A DNA stretch of 64,000 nt. Origin: Chitinilyticum aquatile DSM 21506. Lineage in GTDB: Bacteria; Pseudomonadota; Gammaproteobacteria; Burkholderiales; Chitinibacteraceae. Where the stretch lies: positions 1-64,000 of the forward strand of contig NZ_KE387259.1 in the NCBI RefSeq assembly GCF_000430805.1, in the 5' to 3' direction. Of this stretch, positions 35,712 to 45,067 are shown piece after piece. Numbering within the stretch: position 1 is the first letter of the stretch; each line of letters begins with the position of its first letter. The notes beneath the pieces were generated by a model that did no database searches, was not told the DNA's origin, and saw only the letters and a list, made by a program, of their open reading frames with translations. A program made the translations under genes and the position numbers.

Positions 35712-37646
35712 TCACCAGTTTTTGAGTGTCGATTTGGCGTTCTCATCACCGGCTTCGGCAGCTTTGCGAATCCAGCTCAAGGCCAGTGATTCGTCTCTCG
35801 GAACCCCCTCTCCCCGGCGATACATCTGCCCCAGATTATTCATGGCTCCTGCAACGCCCTGCTCAGCAGCCTTGCGATACCATTCAGCAGCAACCCTGTC
35901 ATCCTCAGATACTCCTCGCCCTTGTTGATACACCCAGCCCAAGGCAAATTGTCCTTCTGGATAGCCTTGCTCAGCAGACTTGCGGTACCAGAGCGCGGCC
36001 AGATTGTCATTTTTGTCGATCCCTTTGCCATTCACATACATCAAGCCAAGCCTGTACTGCCCTCTGGCATACCCTTGCTCTGCGGCCTTTCGGTACCAGT
36101 TCACCGCCTCTCCGTCATCCTTGGTCACTCCAAGGCCTTTCTCATACCTCAAGCCAAGGTTAGTCTGCCCATACGCATCGCCCTGCTCGGCGGCCTTCCG
36201 AAACCAACTCACCGCCTGCACATCGTCTTTAGCAACACCCTGGCCATTCGCATACATGGCACCCAGCGCAGCCTGTGCAAGTGCATTGCCCTGCTCGGCT
36301 GCCTTGCGGAACCAGCTCAAAGCTTGCGCCTCGTCTTTCGCTACGCCGCGGCCATCTCGATACATGATGCCCAGCATATGCTGCCCTTGTGCATCTCCCT
36401 GCTCCGCCGCCTTGCGGAACCAGCTCACCGCCTGCGCCTCGTCTTTCGCTACGCCAGTGCCATCTCGATACATAGCGCCCAGCGAGGCCTGTGCCAATGT
36501 ACTGCCCTGCTCGGCAGCCTTGCGGAACAAGCTCAAAGCTTGCGCCTCGTCTTTCGCTACGCCGCGGCCATCTCGATACATGATGCCGAGACTAGCCAGC
36601 CCTTTGGCCCCCCCCTGTTCAGCGACCTTGCGGTACCAGTTCACCGCCTCTTTCTCATCCTTGCCCACACCCCGGCCATACTGGTACATCACGCCAAGCA
36701 TATGCTGCCCTTGTGCATCTCCCTGCTCCGCCGCCTTGCGATACCAGCTCACTGCCTGTACATCATCCTTGGCAACGCCTTGGCCATTCGCATACATGCC
36801 CCCCAGCGAGGCCTGTGCCAATGCACTGCCCTGCTCTGCCGCCTTGCGGAACCAGTGCAAAGCTTGCGCGTCGTCTTTCGCAATTCCGGTTCCGTCTCTA
36901 TACATAAAGCCGAGACTAGCCTGCCCATCCGCATACCCTTGCTCGGCCGCCTTGCGATACCAGCTCACCGCCTCTTTCTCATCCTTGGCGACACCACGGC
37001 CATTTGCATACATCCAGCCAAGGCCATACATCCCAGAGGGCTCGCCTTGTGCGACAGACAGCTTCAGCAACACAAAGGCTCGGTCATTATCTCTTGCAAC
37101 GCCTTCACCTCGGACATACATGCCTGCAAGCCTTACCTGTCCTTTGGCATTCCCCTGATCTGCGGCCTTGCGGAACCAGTGCACCGCCTGTGCCGGGTCT
37201 TTGCCAACGCCTCGACCCTCTCTGTACATCATGCCCAGATCAGCTTGCGCCGATGCATCGCCCTGATCGGCCGCCTTGCGCGCGCGGGCGAAGTCCTGTT
37301 CGGGTGTCAGCTTGCTATTGCTGGCCGAGGGCTGATAGCGATCACTCGCGAGTTGATTCAACTGCTGTTTCAGCCGGCGGTTTTCTTCCTGCAACTGGGC
37401 ATTTTCATCCTGATAATCGTCCGCTCGCGCCTCTGCACGTGCGGCCTTCCGGCTGGCCTGCTTTGCTTTATTTGCCTCCTGCTGCCGCGCCAGCTCGGCG
37501 CGGCGGGCGACTTCCTTGCTGCACTGCAGGTCGCGATCTTTCTGCGACATACTTTCCGGCAAGGTTTTTGCAAAGTCTGCCGGGCATTCGACGGCGTGAA
37601 GCGCAGCGGAGAGGCCAAACGCGGCGACGGTTATCAGGTATTTCAT
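35712..37646 (-). CDS. Secreted Sel1-repeat (TPR-like) protein
   Basis: 644 aa. Signal peptide (MKYLITVAAFGLSAALHAVE), a Cys-containing module (CPADFAKTLPESMSQKDRDL, CSKEVARRAELARQ) and coiled coil to about residue 105, then about 14 Sel1 repeats of 36 aa (pattern A..LG..Y..G.GV.KD...A..WYRKAAEQG). Sel1 arrays are protein-binding scaffolds. The 108-bp DNA repeats are highly alike, so copy number probably changes by recombination. It lies 29 bp after the 1344-aa caspase protein gene and 139 bp before the NlpD-like gene, with which it shares its N-terminal module. Periplasmic. Confidence 0.93.
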   Translation of the reverse strand: MKYLITVAAFGLSAALHAVECPADFAKTLPESMSQKDRDLQCSKEVARRAELARQQEANKAKQASRKAARAEARADDYQDENAQLQEENRRLKQQLNQLASDRYQPSASNSKLTPEQDFARARKAADQGDASAQADLGMMYREGRGVGKDPAQAVHWFRKAADQGNAKGQVRLAGMYVRGEGVARDNDRAFVLLKLSVAQGEPSGMYGLGWMYANGRGVAKDEKEAVSWYRKAAEQGYADGQASLGFMYRDGTGIAKDDAQALHWFRKAAEQGSALAQASLGGMYANGQGVAKDDVQAVSWYRKAAEQGDAQGQHMLGVMYQYGRGVGKDEKEAVNWYRKVAEQGGAKGLASLGIMYRDGRGVAKDEAQALSLFRKAAEQGSTLAQASLGAMYRDGTGVAKDEAQAVSWFRKAAEQGDAQGQHMLGIMYRDGRGVAKDEAQALSWFRKAAEQGNALAQAALGAMYANGQGVAKDDVQAVSWFRKAAEQGDAYGQTNLGLRYEKGLGVTKDDGEAVNWYRKAAEQGYARGQYRLGLMYVNGKGIDKNDNLAALWYRKSAEQGYPEGQFALGWVYQQGRGVSEDDRVAAEWYRKAAEQGVAGAMNNLGQMYRRGEGVPRDESLALSWIRKAAEAGDENAKSTLKNW

Positions 37647-37675
37647 GGTTTTATCCTGTTGGGAAAATCATACGT

Positions 37676-40600
37676 TCAGGGCTGGTCGCGGGTGACGCGG
37701 AAGCCGACAGTGGCCATGCGCTGGCCGGTTTCGCCGCGATCGCGGTTGGCAAGGCGTAGTACCTGCTCGGTGCTGCTCCAGCCACCACCGCGAATGATGC
37801 GCTTGCTGCAGTCGCCGCCGGTTTGCGGTTGACCCGTTGCCGCGGCGTGCTGATAGTCGGGCGTATCACAATCGGCTACCCATTCGGCCACATTGCCTTG
37901 CATGTCATAAAGACCCCAGGCATTAGGCGGAAACTGCCCGACTTTTGCGGCTTTATCTGCGGCAAACTGCGCCTGCGCCGTGCTAATCGTGGCACCAGTT
38001 TGATAGGGGGTCGTGGTGCCGGCACGGGCTGCGTACTCCCATTCCGCTTCGCTGGGCAGGCGATAAGTTTTACCGGCTTTCCTGCTCAGCCAGCCCAGGT
38101 AATCCTTAGTATCATCAAAGCTGATATTGATGACCGGATGCTGATCACGCCCCATGCCTTCGTCGTCCGGCTGGTGCCGGCATGCACCGTCTGCGACACA
38201 GGCATCCCACTCGGCGAAGGTCACTTCGCGAGTGGCAATGGCAAAACCGCTGGCAAAGCTGACCGTAGTTTGCGGGCCTTCATCGTTGCCTCTGCCGACT
38301 TCTTCGGCAGGGCTGCCCATCTGGAATGTACCACTCGGCATTGCAACCAGCTCCGGGCATCCTGCTTCACAATCGCGGAAGGGAAGTGGCTGAGCGGCCT
38401 CTACGACTGCGCTTGCCGATTCCAGTGCCTCCATCGCTTGCCCATCTGGTTTGGGTGACGACTTGAACAGGAAAAACAACCCCAGCACGCCGGCGGCAGG
38501 GAGCACTAGCCAGTAGCTTTTCTTGGTACGGAGTTTAGCCTTCCGGGCTTTTGCCTCCGCAACTTCCGGGGCATCAGGAAATTGCCGCGCGAAGGCGTCC
38601 AGCTCAGTCATGGTGGCCGTTGCAACGATTTCCTGCCAATGACGCGCCGCCAACTCTCTCTGCTGCAATAGTGCGGCTGCTTCCGAGGCATGCAGACCCT
38701 CAGGATAGTGCTCAAGGTAACGTTGATAGGCTGATGCCGTATTTTGCCCCCTGGCCGTGTCCCAGCTGCTGTTTTCGGCACGTTCACGTTCTTCAAACAG
38801 CGCTAGTCGTCCGATTGCCGCGCCTCGGTAGAGCCCTTGCGGATGCTGGGCCAAATAGCTTCGATAGGCCGCTTCTCCACCATCTGTACTGGCAAGCTGC
38901 CAGGCCTTTTCGTCAGCCTGCTGCTGCTCGAATGTCAGCAGCTTTGCTTGCGCTTCGGCAACGTGTTGCCCTTCCGTGCACTCCTTCAGGTAACACTGAT
39001 AGGCATCTGGATTATTGCCGGTGCACGCTTGCCGCCAGGCTTCTTCGTCAGCTGCAGCTCGGGCGGCTGCGGTCTCCTGCTCTTGCCGAATTTCCTGCTC
39101 GAATGAGGCAATCCGGCTCAGCGCTTCATCCCTGTGATTGTGCCATTGATTGGCATAGTGTTTGCAAGCATCGCGTTTTTCGGCCAGCGAAGCAGTTGAC
39201 GCCAGCAGTGTCTCGACAGATTGCCACGCAGCAGCATCTGCTCTTGCTCGTTCCTGTGCTTTTTCCTCGGCCATTTGCGCTTGCTGAATCTGCCGATCCA
39301 GTTGGGCGATATGCATCAGCGCTTCGTCGCGGTGAATCAACCACGAAGTCGCATAGTGTTGATACGCGGAGCGCTGCTCATGCAAACCGCTCATCGTTGC
39401 AATTGCTTTCTGGGTTTTCAGCCAGGCCGCTTCATCGGCACTAACCTGGGCCTTATGCTCTGCAGCAGCCTGCGCAATGGCCCGCTCCAGCCTTGCTATA
39501 TCTGCTAAAGCTTCATCACGACGTTCCTGCCACTGATCAGCGTAGCTCTGATAACAGCGTTTTTGGGCTTCCAGATCGGCGGTCGCAGCAACACCACTCA
39601 ATGTGGTCTGCCATGCTGCAGCATCAGCCGCCATGCGCGCCGCTTCTTCTTCAGCCTGTCTGATTACCACATCGAGTTTGGCGATTTCTGCGAGGGCCTG
39701 TTCGCGGTGAAGCTGCCATTCCTGTGCATAGGCTTGGTAGGCCGCCCTTTTGCCCTGCCTTTCTGCACCAGCAACGGCATTCAAGGTCGCCTGCCACGCA
39801 GCTTCATCTGCCTGTGTTTGTGCGGCGAGCTTCTCCGCCTTTTGTATCGCAGCATCCAGCTTGCTGATTTCGGTTAATGCCGTGATGCGATGCGCCTGCC
39901 ATTGATCGGCGTAGGCCTGATACACCTCACGCTGCGCATACATATCCTCGGTCGCGTCTACGGATGCCAGCGCCACTTGCCAGGCGGCAGCATCAGCGGC
40001 GGCGATGGCCGCCTGACGAATCGCCTCATCAAGGCGCGCGACCTCTGCCAATGCCTGCTGGCGCTGGTTTTCCCATTTGTCGACATACTGCTTGTATGCC
40101 GTGCGCTGCGCCTGCAGATCCGTCGTTGCCGCCACCACCTGCTGGGTATCCTGCCATGCGTTTGCATCGGCCTGCCGGCGTGCTTCTGCTTCGGCGGCCA
40201 GCGCAATGGCTTGCTCGAGTCTGGCGATCTCCGCCAATGCTTCGCGCTGATGGTTTTGCCATTGCTCGGCATAGCGCTGATAGACGGCCCGCTGTTCGGC
40301 CAGACCCTGGCTTGCCACCAGCTCAGCTTGCGCTGCTTGCCATGCCGCTTCATCTTCGGCGTAGCGTTTGCGCTCTGCCTCTGCCTGTCGAATGGCTTCT
40401 GTTAGTTCATCGACACGGGCTTTGGCTGCGACGCGGTGTTTGAACCAGGTGTCGATATAGCGCTGGAAGAGCGCCCGCTTGGCTTCCAGATCATCAAGGC
40501 TGTCCGCTTCATTCTGTATATCCAGCCATGCCTGATCATCTTCCGCATTGCGGCTGGCCTGTTCTGCATCTTTGGCATTCCGTGCTTCGGCAATTGCGGC

Positions 40601-41710
40601 CCGAGCTTCACCAGCGTGGGCGCATTCTTCACATGTTGATAGATAGTTCGCAAATGCTTCAGGCGTACCCAACAAGCGTGCAGCTTCGATGCGTTGTTCA
40701 TCGCGTTGCAAACGTCCCTGTTTTTTCTGCTCGTCCAATGCCAACTGCAGTCTGCCAGACAGTTCGCGGCGGGCTGTCACATCGTACTGCTGGCTTGCCA
40801 ATTGCGTGAGGGTATCGCGGCAGCATTCACCGACTGGCCGCTCAAGTTGGCCTGCTGCGAGCTGGGCTTCGAATTCATCCAGCAGACGGCGGATTTGATG
40901 GTTCTGGCTAGCCTCGGGGCCATACAGGCGCACTTGCGGCCCAACCAGCAGAGGGGCCTGGCTGGTTTCGCGCTGACGGTATTTACGGGCCAATTGCTGC
41001 ATGCGCTTGCCCAGCGTTTGCGAAAACTCATCATCCAGAATCACCGATTGGCTGCCAGCCGCCCGTGCCTTCAGTTCTTCTAGCAAGGCCGCCGTAAACA
41101 GTCCGTGCCCTTCTTCGTAGTTTTCCAGCTCTTCCGCTTTTTGCTGATCCTGGCAGGAGTTCAGCACCACCAATGGCGCGACAGCCTCTGCCTGTGCTGA
41201 AGCAGCCAGCTTGGGATCGCGGAAAATGACCTCCCCTGCAAAATGCACATCACTATGGCCATCACGATTTTCGGCTTCCTCGCGGGGCAAAGGGGAACGG
41301 CAGGCATCAAAGATAAAGACCCGCTGCACGCCTTTCCATGCCTCGGTTTCGGCTTTGATTGCCTTGTACGACAGCACATCGGCTCCCGCAGTCACCCCTC
41401 TTTCCAGTTGACGACGGGATACAGACGGGAGCAGGAAGATTTGGTCCGATTCCGTCGCTTTGCCGTGCCCGGCAAAGAACAGGACGAACAGATCACCTTC
41501 GCTCAGCTCACCCTCGATCCTACGCAGTTCGCGCATGACGCTGCGGCCAGCATTCAGCTCCTTTTCGGTTAGCACTACCGGCGTAGAAAACGCCAACCGA
41601 TGTTCAAACACGGCAGCCAATTGACGGGCATCGCGCGCAGCACAGCGCAGTGGGGTAATGCCTTGGTCATCGTATTGATCAATGCCAACAAACAGAGCTA
41701 ATCGTTTCAT
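37676..41710 (-). CDS. 1344-aa caspase-helical repeat-FGE protein
   Basis: Residues 1-270: C14 caspase-like domain with His82 (FFAGHGKA) and Cys137 (FIFDACRSP). Residues about 290-1060: some dozen helical repeats of about 60 aa built on AAWQ.....A....L..QR..YQ.YA..W...R..AL..I..LE.AI, then shorter repeats (AYQRYLEHYPEGLHASEA). A membrane helix (SYWLVLPAAGVLGLFFLF) follows at about 1075, then a C-terminal FGE domain (LVAMPSGTFQMGSPAEE...GFRVTRDQP) presumably outside the cytosol. The C-terminus lacks the conserved flank seen in regions A-C, so it is not an obvious DGR target. It starts 13 bp after the SPFH gene and is probably cotranscribed with it and the Sel1 gene. Confidence 0.92.
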   Translation of the reverse strand: MKRLALFVGIDQYDDQGITPLRCAARDARQLAAVFEHRLAFSTPVVLTEKELNAGRSVMRELRRIEGELSEGDLFVLFFAGHGKATESDQIFLLPSVSRRQLERGVTAGADVLSYKAIKAETEAWKGVQRVFIFDACRSPLPREEAENRDGHSDVHFAGEVIFRDPKLAASAQAEAVAPLVVLNSCQDQQKAEELENYEEGHGLFTAALLEELKARAAGSQSVILDDEFSQTLGKRMQQLARKYRQRETSQAPLLVGPQVRLYGPEASQNHQIRRLLDEFEAQLAAGQLERPVGECCRDTLTQLASQQYDVTARRELSGRLQLALDEQKKQGRLQRDEQRIEAARLLGTPEAFANYLSTCEECAHAGEARAAIAEARNAKDAEQASRNAEDDQAWLDIQNEADSLDDLEAKRALFQRYIDTWFKHRVAAKARVDELTEAIRQAEAERKRYAEDEAAWQAAQAELVASQGLAEQRAVYQRYAEQWQNHQREALAEIARLEQAIALAAEAEARRQADANAWQDTQQVVAATTDLQAQRTAYKQYVDKWENQRQQALAEVARLDEAIRQAAIAAADAAAWQVALASVDATEDMYAQREVYQAYADQWQAHRITALTEISKLDAAIQKAEKLAAQTQADEAAWQATLNAVAGAERQGKRAAYQAYAQEWQLHREQALAEIAKLDVVIRQAEEEAARMAADAAAWQTTLSGVAATADLEAQKRCYQSYADQWQERRDEALADIARLERAIAQAAAEHKAQVSADEAAWLKTQKAIATMSGLHEQRSAYQHYATSWLIHRDEALMHIAQLDRQIQQAQMAEEKAQERARADAAAWQSVETLLASTASLAEKRDACKHYANQWHNHRDEALSRIASFEQEIRQEQETAAARAAADEEAWRQACTGNNPDAYQCYLKECTEGQHVAEAQAKLLTFEQQQADEKAWQLASTDGGEAAYRSYLAQHPQGLYRGAAIGRLALFEERERAENSSWDTARGQNTASAYQRYLEHYPEGLHASEAAALLQQRELAARHWQEIVATATMTELDAFARQFPDAPEVAEAKARKAKLRTKKSYWLVLPAAGVLGLFFLFKSSPKPDGQAMEALESASAVVEAAQPLPFRDCEAGCPELVAMPSGTFQMGSPAEEVGRGNDEGPQTTVSFASGFAIATREVTFAEWDACVADGACRHQPDDEGMGRDQHPVINISFDDTKDYLGWLSRKAGKTYRLPSEAEWEYAARAGTTTPYQTGATISTAQAQFAADKAAKVGQFPPNAWGLYDMQGNVAEWVADCDTPDYQHAAATGQPQTGGDCSKRIIRGGGWSSTEQVLRLANRDRGETGQRMATVGFRVTRDQP

Positions 41711-41723
41711 GATGCTTTTTGGT

Positions 41724-44009
41724 TTAGTTCAGGGATTTCCCACAACCACTGCAAAAGCGGCCGCTCTGCTCGCAATTGCGACCACATCCTGGGCATTGTT
41801 TGAATACGATGGGCTGCGACGAAGCCAACGGTGCCGGGGCGGTGGCAGTAGCTGTGGCAGTCGCATATTGCGGGAATGGTTGTGCTGTGGCTTGAACAAC
41901 AATCTGGGGCGACTGTTGAGCTTGAGCAGTACCCAGCGCAGTTTCAGTGTTTTTATTCAAGGCATGTTTAGCCAACTCAAGAAGGTTGGCTGCTTCTTGT
42001 TCTTTAGATCTGTCGCTACGTGCAATGGTATCTTCATAGACCCTTATGGTTCTTTCATTTGCTGCCGTTAGAGCACTCACTGCATCCTCGAGCGGCTTAT
42101 TATCCACATTAACAGTAACCTGTGGTTGCGCTTCATTCACCGGTCGGGCATTCAAAATACGGGTGGCGACCTCGGCTTGCTCTTTATCCAGACTGCTCAA
42201 GGCATTCATTTTGGCTAGCCCGGATAAAGCCTCGATGATCAGAGGATCAGTTTGCTGCGCGAGCAATACATATGGAGGCAAAGACCCGATCGTGCGCAAG
42301 TATTCCAGCTTTTGTTCTTCCATCTGCAAGGTGTGAGCACGCTCATCGGCTAGCTCTATTCGCTTGCGCGCAAATTCTGCATCCAACTGCTCCTGCTTCG
42401 CTTTATTTGCTGCGGCTTCCAGCTGCAGTTGCTTTTCCGCCTCCTCCAAGCGCAGCTTGTGTTCAAGCCCCATCAGGGCTTCCAGCCCTTGCATCCGAGC
42501 ATCCGCTGTCTTCGTAGCGATATCGATAACGCTATTTTCATCGGCCTGCTTGGCGGCACGTTTAAGTGTCGCCAATTTATCCTCCAGCAAAGCATCTTCC
42601 CAAGTTTGCACGCGAGATGCTTCGCACCTGCGGGCTTCGCGAGACAGGTAAATATCGTCGAGCGCTACTTGATGGTGTGCCTCAATGATTTCCTGTTCAC
42701 GCAGAGCGGCGGCTTGCTTTTGCGCATTGGCTAATTGTTTCGCTTCTTCCTGCTCGGCAGCATCTGCGATCAGGCCGGCTTGCTCGAGTGTATTTTGAAT
42801 GCGGATTTTTTCCAGCGCATGGGCAATCCGCTCAGCTTCAAGCCTGGTTGCTTCCAGCCCTTGTGCGGCACGCAAATCGACTTCGGTTCGCCGGGTGATT
42901 TGTGCGAGTTCGCGAGTATGCTGCCAGCTAGCTTCTTCATCCTCCTCCTGCCAGTCCTGCTTGAGCAGATCACGTTCTCGCTGATGCCGTTTGCTGTTAT
43001 AGGTAGATTCCAGAACTTCGATCTGATCGCGTCCGGCAAGATCAATCGCTTCTTTGCGCGTTTTGGCATTGCTGATTTTTTCATACAGGTCGAGTTCACG
43101 CAGGCGGATTACCTGCGCCAACTCGGCTTCTTCCTGGGTCAGCTCACCACAACGGTAGCGCCGACGCATCGCCTCTTCTTCCTCATGAATCTTTTGCCAT
43201 TCCTGCTCGTTATACAGTTGATTGAGCTGGGCTTGGTGCGTGGCTTTTACTCGGGCTTGGTCGTATTGCAGCCAGAGCGTTCCTGCTTCTTGCTGGTTTT
43301 CCAGATACTTTTCATGACGCAAGGAGAGCGTATCGGCACGATCAAATGCCAGCCCCATATCATTAAACCGAGCCGACAACTCGGTAAGCAGGCGGGTGTC
43401 AATTTCCGCACGCAGGTCGCCCTGCTTCATGATTTCTTCCAGGCGGCGTGTACCGATGGCTTCAGCAAAAACTTGCCGCACGGAACCGGAAAGCAAATCA
43501 ACCAATTGCTCCGCAGTGACCGCCCCGGCTCGCAACATGAAATGATTGCGGAAAGCGTCAACGTTGCCCACGCGAATATAGATCGAGGTTTGCACCGCAA
43601 CCCTGAGAAATTCGGCAGAAAGAATGTCATCGAAGCGGAAGGGTAATTCCAGCGCACCTTGCCGGGTAATCAGAATTTCGGAATGCTTGCCCCTGAATAG
43701 GGTATTGATGCGGGTGAAGAAATTCTCCAGCGTGTACTCGCCTTCCGGTACTTCGCTGACCTTGTTATCTTGCAAAATCCAGGCACGCATACCGGATGGG
43801 ACTTCCAACTTGCGCGAGAAAATTCCTTCCAAATCTTTGGCTTTGAAAAACACCGCCAGTTCGTCTGGTGCGGCTTCCCAGCGGTTATCCTGCAAAATGG
43901 CAAGGCGGTTCAGCGCGGTAGTGATGCCACATTTTTCGCATACATCTGCATCGCTGTTGTTACGAGCGCCGCAGCGCGGGCACTTCACCCCGAAAATTTT
44001 ACCGAACAT
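41724..44009 (-). CDS. SPFH/band-7-like protein with zinc ribbons at both ends
   Basis: 761 aa from the ATG at 44009 (GGAGAAG upstream). N-terminal zinc ribbon CPRCGARNNSDADVCEKCG, then an SPFH/band 7-like domain (about 35-270: RFDDILSAEFLRVAVQTSIYI, RRLEEIMKQGDLRAEIDTRL), a coiled coil of more than 300 residues rich in Glu/Gln/Ala, and a C-terminal zinc ribbon CPGCGRNCEQSGRFCSGCG. SPFH proteins form rings or scaffolds at membranes. No membrane helix is seen here. It heads the operon with the caspase-FGE, Sel1, NlpD-like and sigma-FGE genes. Confidence 0.83.
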   Translation of the reverse strand: MFGKIFGVKCPRCGARNNSDADVCEKCGITTALNRLAILQDNRWEAAPDELAVFFKAKDLEGIFSRKLEVPSGMRAWILQDNKVSEVPEGEYTLENFFTRINTLFRGKHSEILITRQGALELPFRFDDILSAEFLRVAVQTSIYIRVGNVDAFRNHFMLRAGAVTAEQLVDLLSGSVRQVFAEAIGTRRLEEIMKQGDLRAEIDTRLLTELSARFNDMGLAFDRADTLSLRHEKYLENQQEAGTLWLQYDQARVKATHQAQLNQLYNEQEWQKIHEEEEAMRRRYRCGELTQEEAELAQVIRLRELDLYEKISNAKTRKEAIDLAGRDQIEVLESTYNSKRHQRERDLLKQDWQEEDEEASWQHTRELAQITRRTEVDLRAAQGLEATRLEAERIAHALEKIRIQNTLEQAGLIADAAEQEEAKQLANAQKQAAALREQEIIEAHHQVALDDIYLSREARRCEASRVQTWEDALLEDKLATLKRAAKQADENSVIDIATKTADARMQGLEALMGLEHKLRLEEAEKQLQLEAAANKAKQEQLDAEFARKRIELADERAHTLQMEEQKLEYLRTIGSLPPYVLLAQQTDPLIIEALSGLAKMNALSSLDKEQAEVATRILNARPVNEAQPQVTVNVDNKPLEDAVSALTAANERTIRVYEDTIARSDRSKEQEAANLLELAKHALNKNTETALGTAQAQQSPQIVVQATAQPFPQYATATATATAPAPLASSQPIVFKQCPGCGRNCEQSGRFCSGCGKSLN

Positions 44010-44079
44010 GCTCACTTCTCCGTTGATCAAGCTGGGCTAAAGCCAGGCAATTATGAATGCTACATAGTCATTTTTAATA

Positions 44080-44113
44080 AACATTATTCCGGATCAAATC
44101 CGGAATAATGTTT
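44080..44113. terminator. Strong hairpin between two operons
   Basis: AACATTATTCCGGAT-CAA-ATCCGGAATAATGTT, perfect stem with T-rich flanks on both sides. Placed just after the stop of the SH3 gene (44125) and before the SPFH gene start, it should separate the type VII-like operon from the SPFH operon. Confidence 0.85.
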
Positions 44114-44124
44114 TAATCTGCAAC

Positions 44125-44973
44125 TCAGGATTTACCACTAGCAGCGTCTTCATCCAGGCGGCGCAGCCAGATACTATTCACCCATCCGTTCTGCCCTGCT
44201 GTGGTTTTAATGCGCCACCAGTCACCTTCGCGGGCACCATCAAATTGAACTAATTCCCCCTGTGGCAAGGTCGCCAAGCGCGCAGAATCTACCCCGGCTT
44301 TTTCACGCAAATTCAGACGCTGATGCACACGGTATTTACCTTCCGGCAATGGTTGCATAACAGGTAAAGGAGTGGAACTGGCGATCTGCTGTTGCTGTAC
44401 AGGAGCCAGATCAAAGAATTTGCGCTGCTGCAAGGCCACTTCCAGCTCACGCGGAGTAGAAACGGAAAGCCATTCTGCCTGGGCTTGCCCGGCTGGGTGC
44501 AAGCCGACTAGTGCGCCATACACCAACTTTTGCCCGCCAGCCAGATGAAACAGCGCCAGCAAACCCATACCCAGCAGCCAGGTGGGCACAGCCAGTGCGA
44601 GCAAGTTGATCAAGGATGGGCTATTCCACCATTGACGCGGCGTAAAGCGGTAGCACAGACCTACCGTGATCAAAAAAGCCAGCACAAACAGCCCCCAACC
44701 GTAGCCTCGTTCGACTTCTGCCCAAGGCGCCCAGTGCGGCAGCGGCCAGGCTTCGGTGCATATGCCAACCTGATCGCTCAAGCGTGCCAGTCGCACCACA
44801 TAGTCCAGAATTTCCGGTGCAGTTGATTGCGGATCAACCCCCAAGGTCACCGTATTGGCAGCCCCCGGCTCCATGGCTGCACAGGCAGGGAGATCGATAT
44901 CTGCGGCAGCCGATGCGAGATGAGTCAAAATCGCAAGGGCACTTGCGGCGATAATTCGATGTATTGTTTTCAT
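44125..44973 (-). CDS. Membrane protein with SH3-like domain
   Basis: 282 aa from the ATG at 44973. Signal peptide (IIAASALAILTHLASAAA), two membrane helices (about 95-113, GWGLFVLAFLITVGLCY; and 130-150, LINLLALAVPTWLLGMGLLAL), and a C-terminal bacterial SH3 domain (KYRVHQRLNLREKAGVDSARL, EGDWWRIKTTAGQNGWVNSIWL) that typically binds peptide or cell wall. It is last in the operon that starts at 53391, followed by the hairpin at 44080. Probably links the secretion-like apparatus to the envelope. Confidence 0.8.
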   Translation of the reverse strand: MKTIHRIIAASALAILTHLASAAADIDLPACAAMEPGAANTVTLGVDPQSTAPEILDYVVRLARLSDQVGICTEAWPLPHWAPWAEVERGYGWGLFVLAFLITVGLCYRFTPRQWWNSPSLINLLALAVPTWLLGMGLLALFHLAGGQKLVYGALVGLHPAGQAQAEWLSVSTPRELEVALQQRKFFDLAPVQQQQIASSTPLPVMQPLPEGKYRVHQRLNLREKAGVDSARLATLPQGELVQFDGAREGDWWRIKTTAGQNGWVNSIWLRRLDEDAASGKS

Positions 44974-45067
44974 TGTTTCTCCCCACATCAAACTTTGGCA
45001 TCAAGCCATGCTGATACTGGCCTTTCAGGACTGGATTCAAGGCACTATGTTCTGAACAGTAAGCTAG

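Noticed and set aside
37676-37800. Variable region in the 1344-aa protein
   Set aside because: The C-terminus has similar protein spacing, but the nucleotide flank shared by regions A-C is missing.
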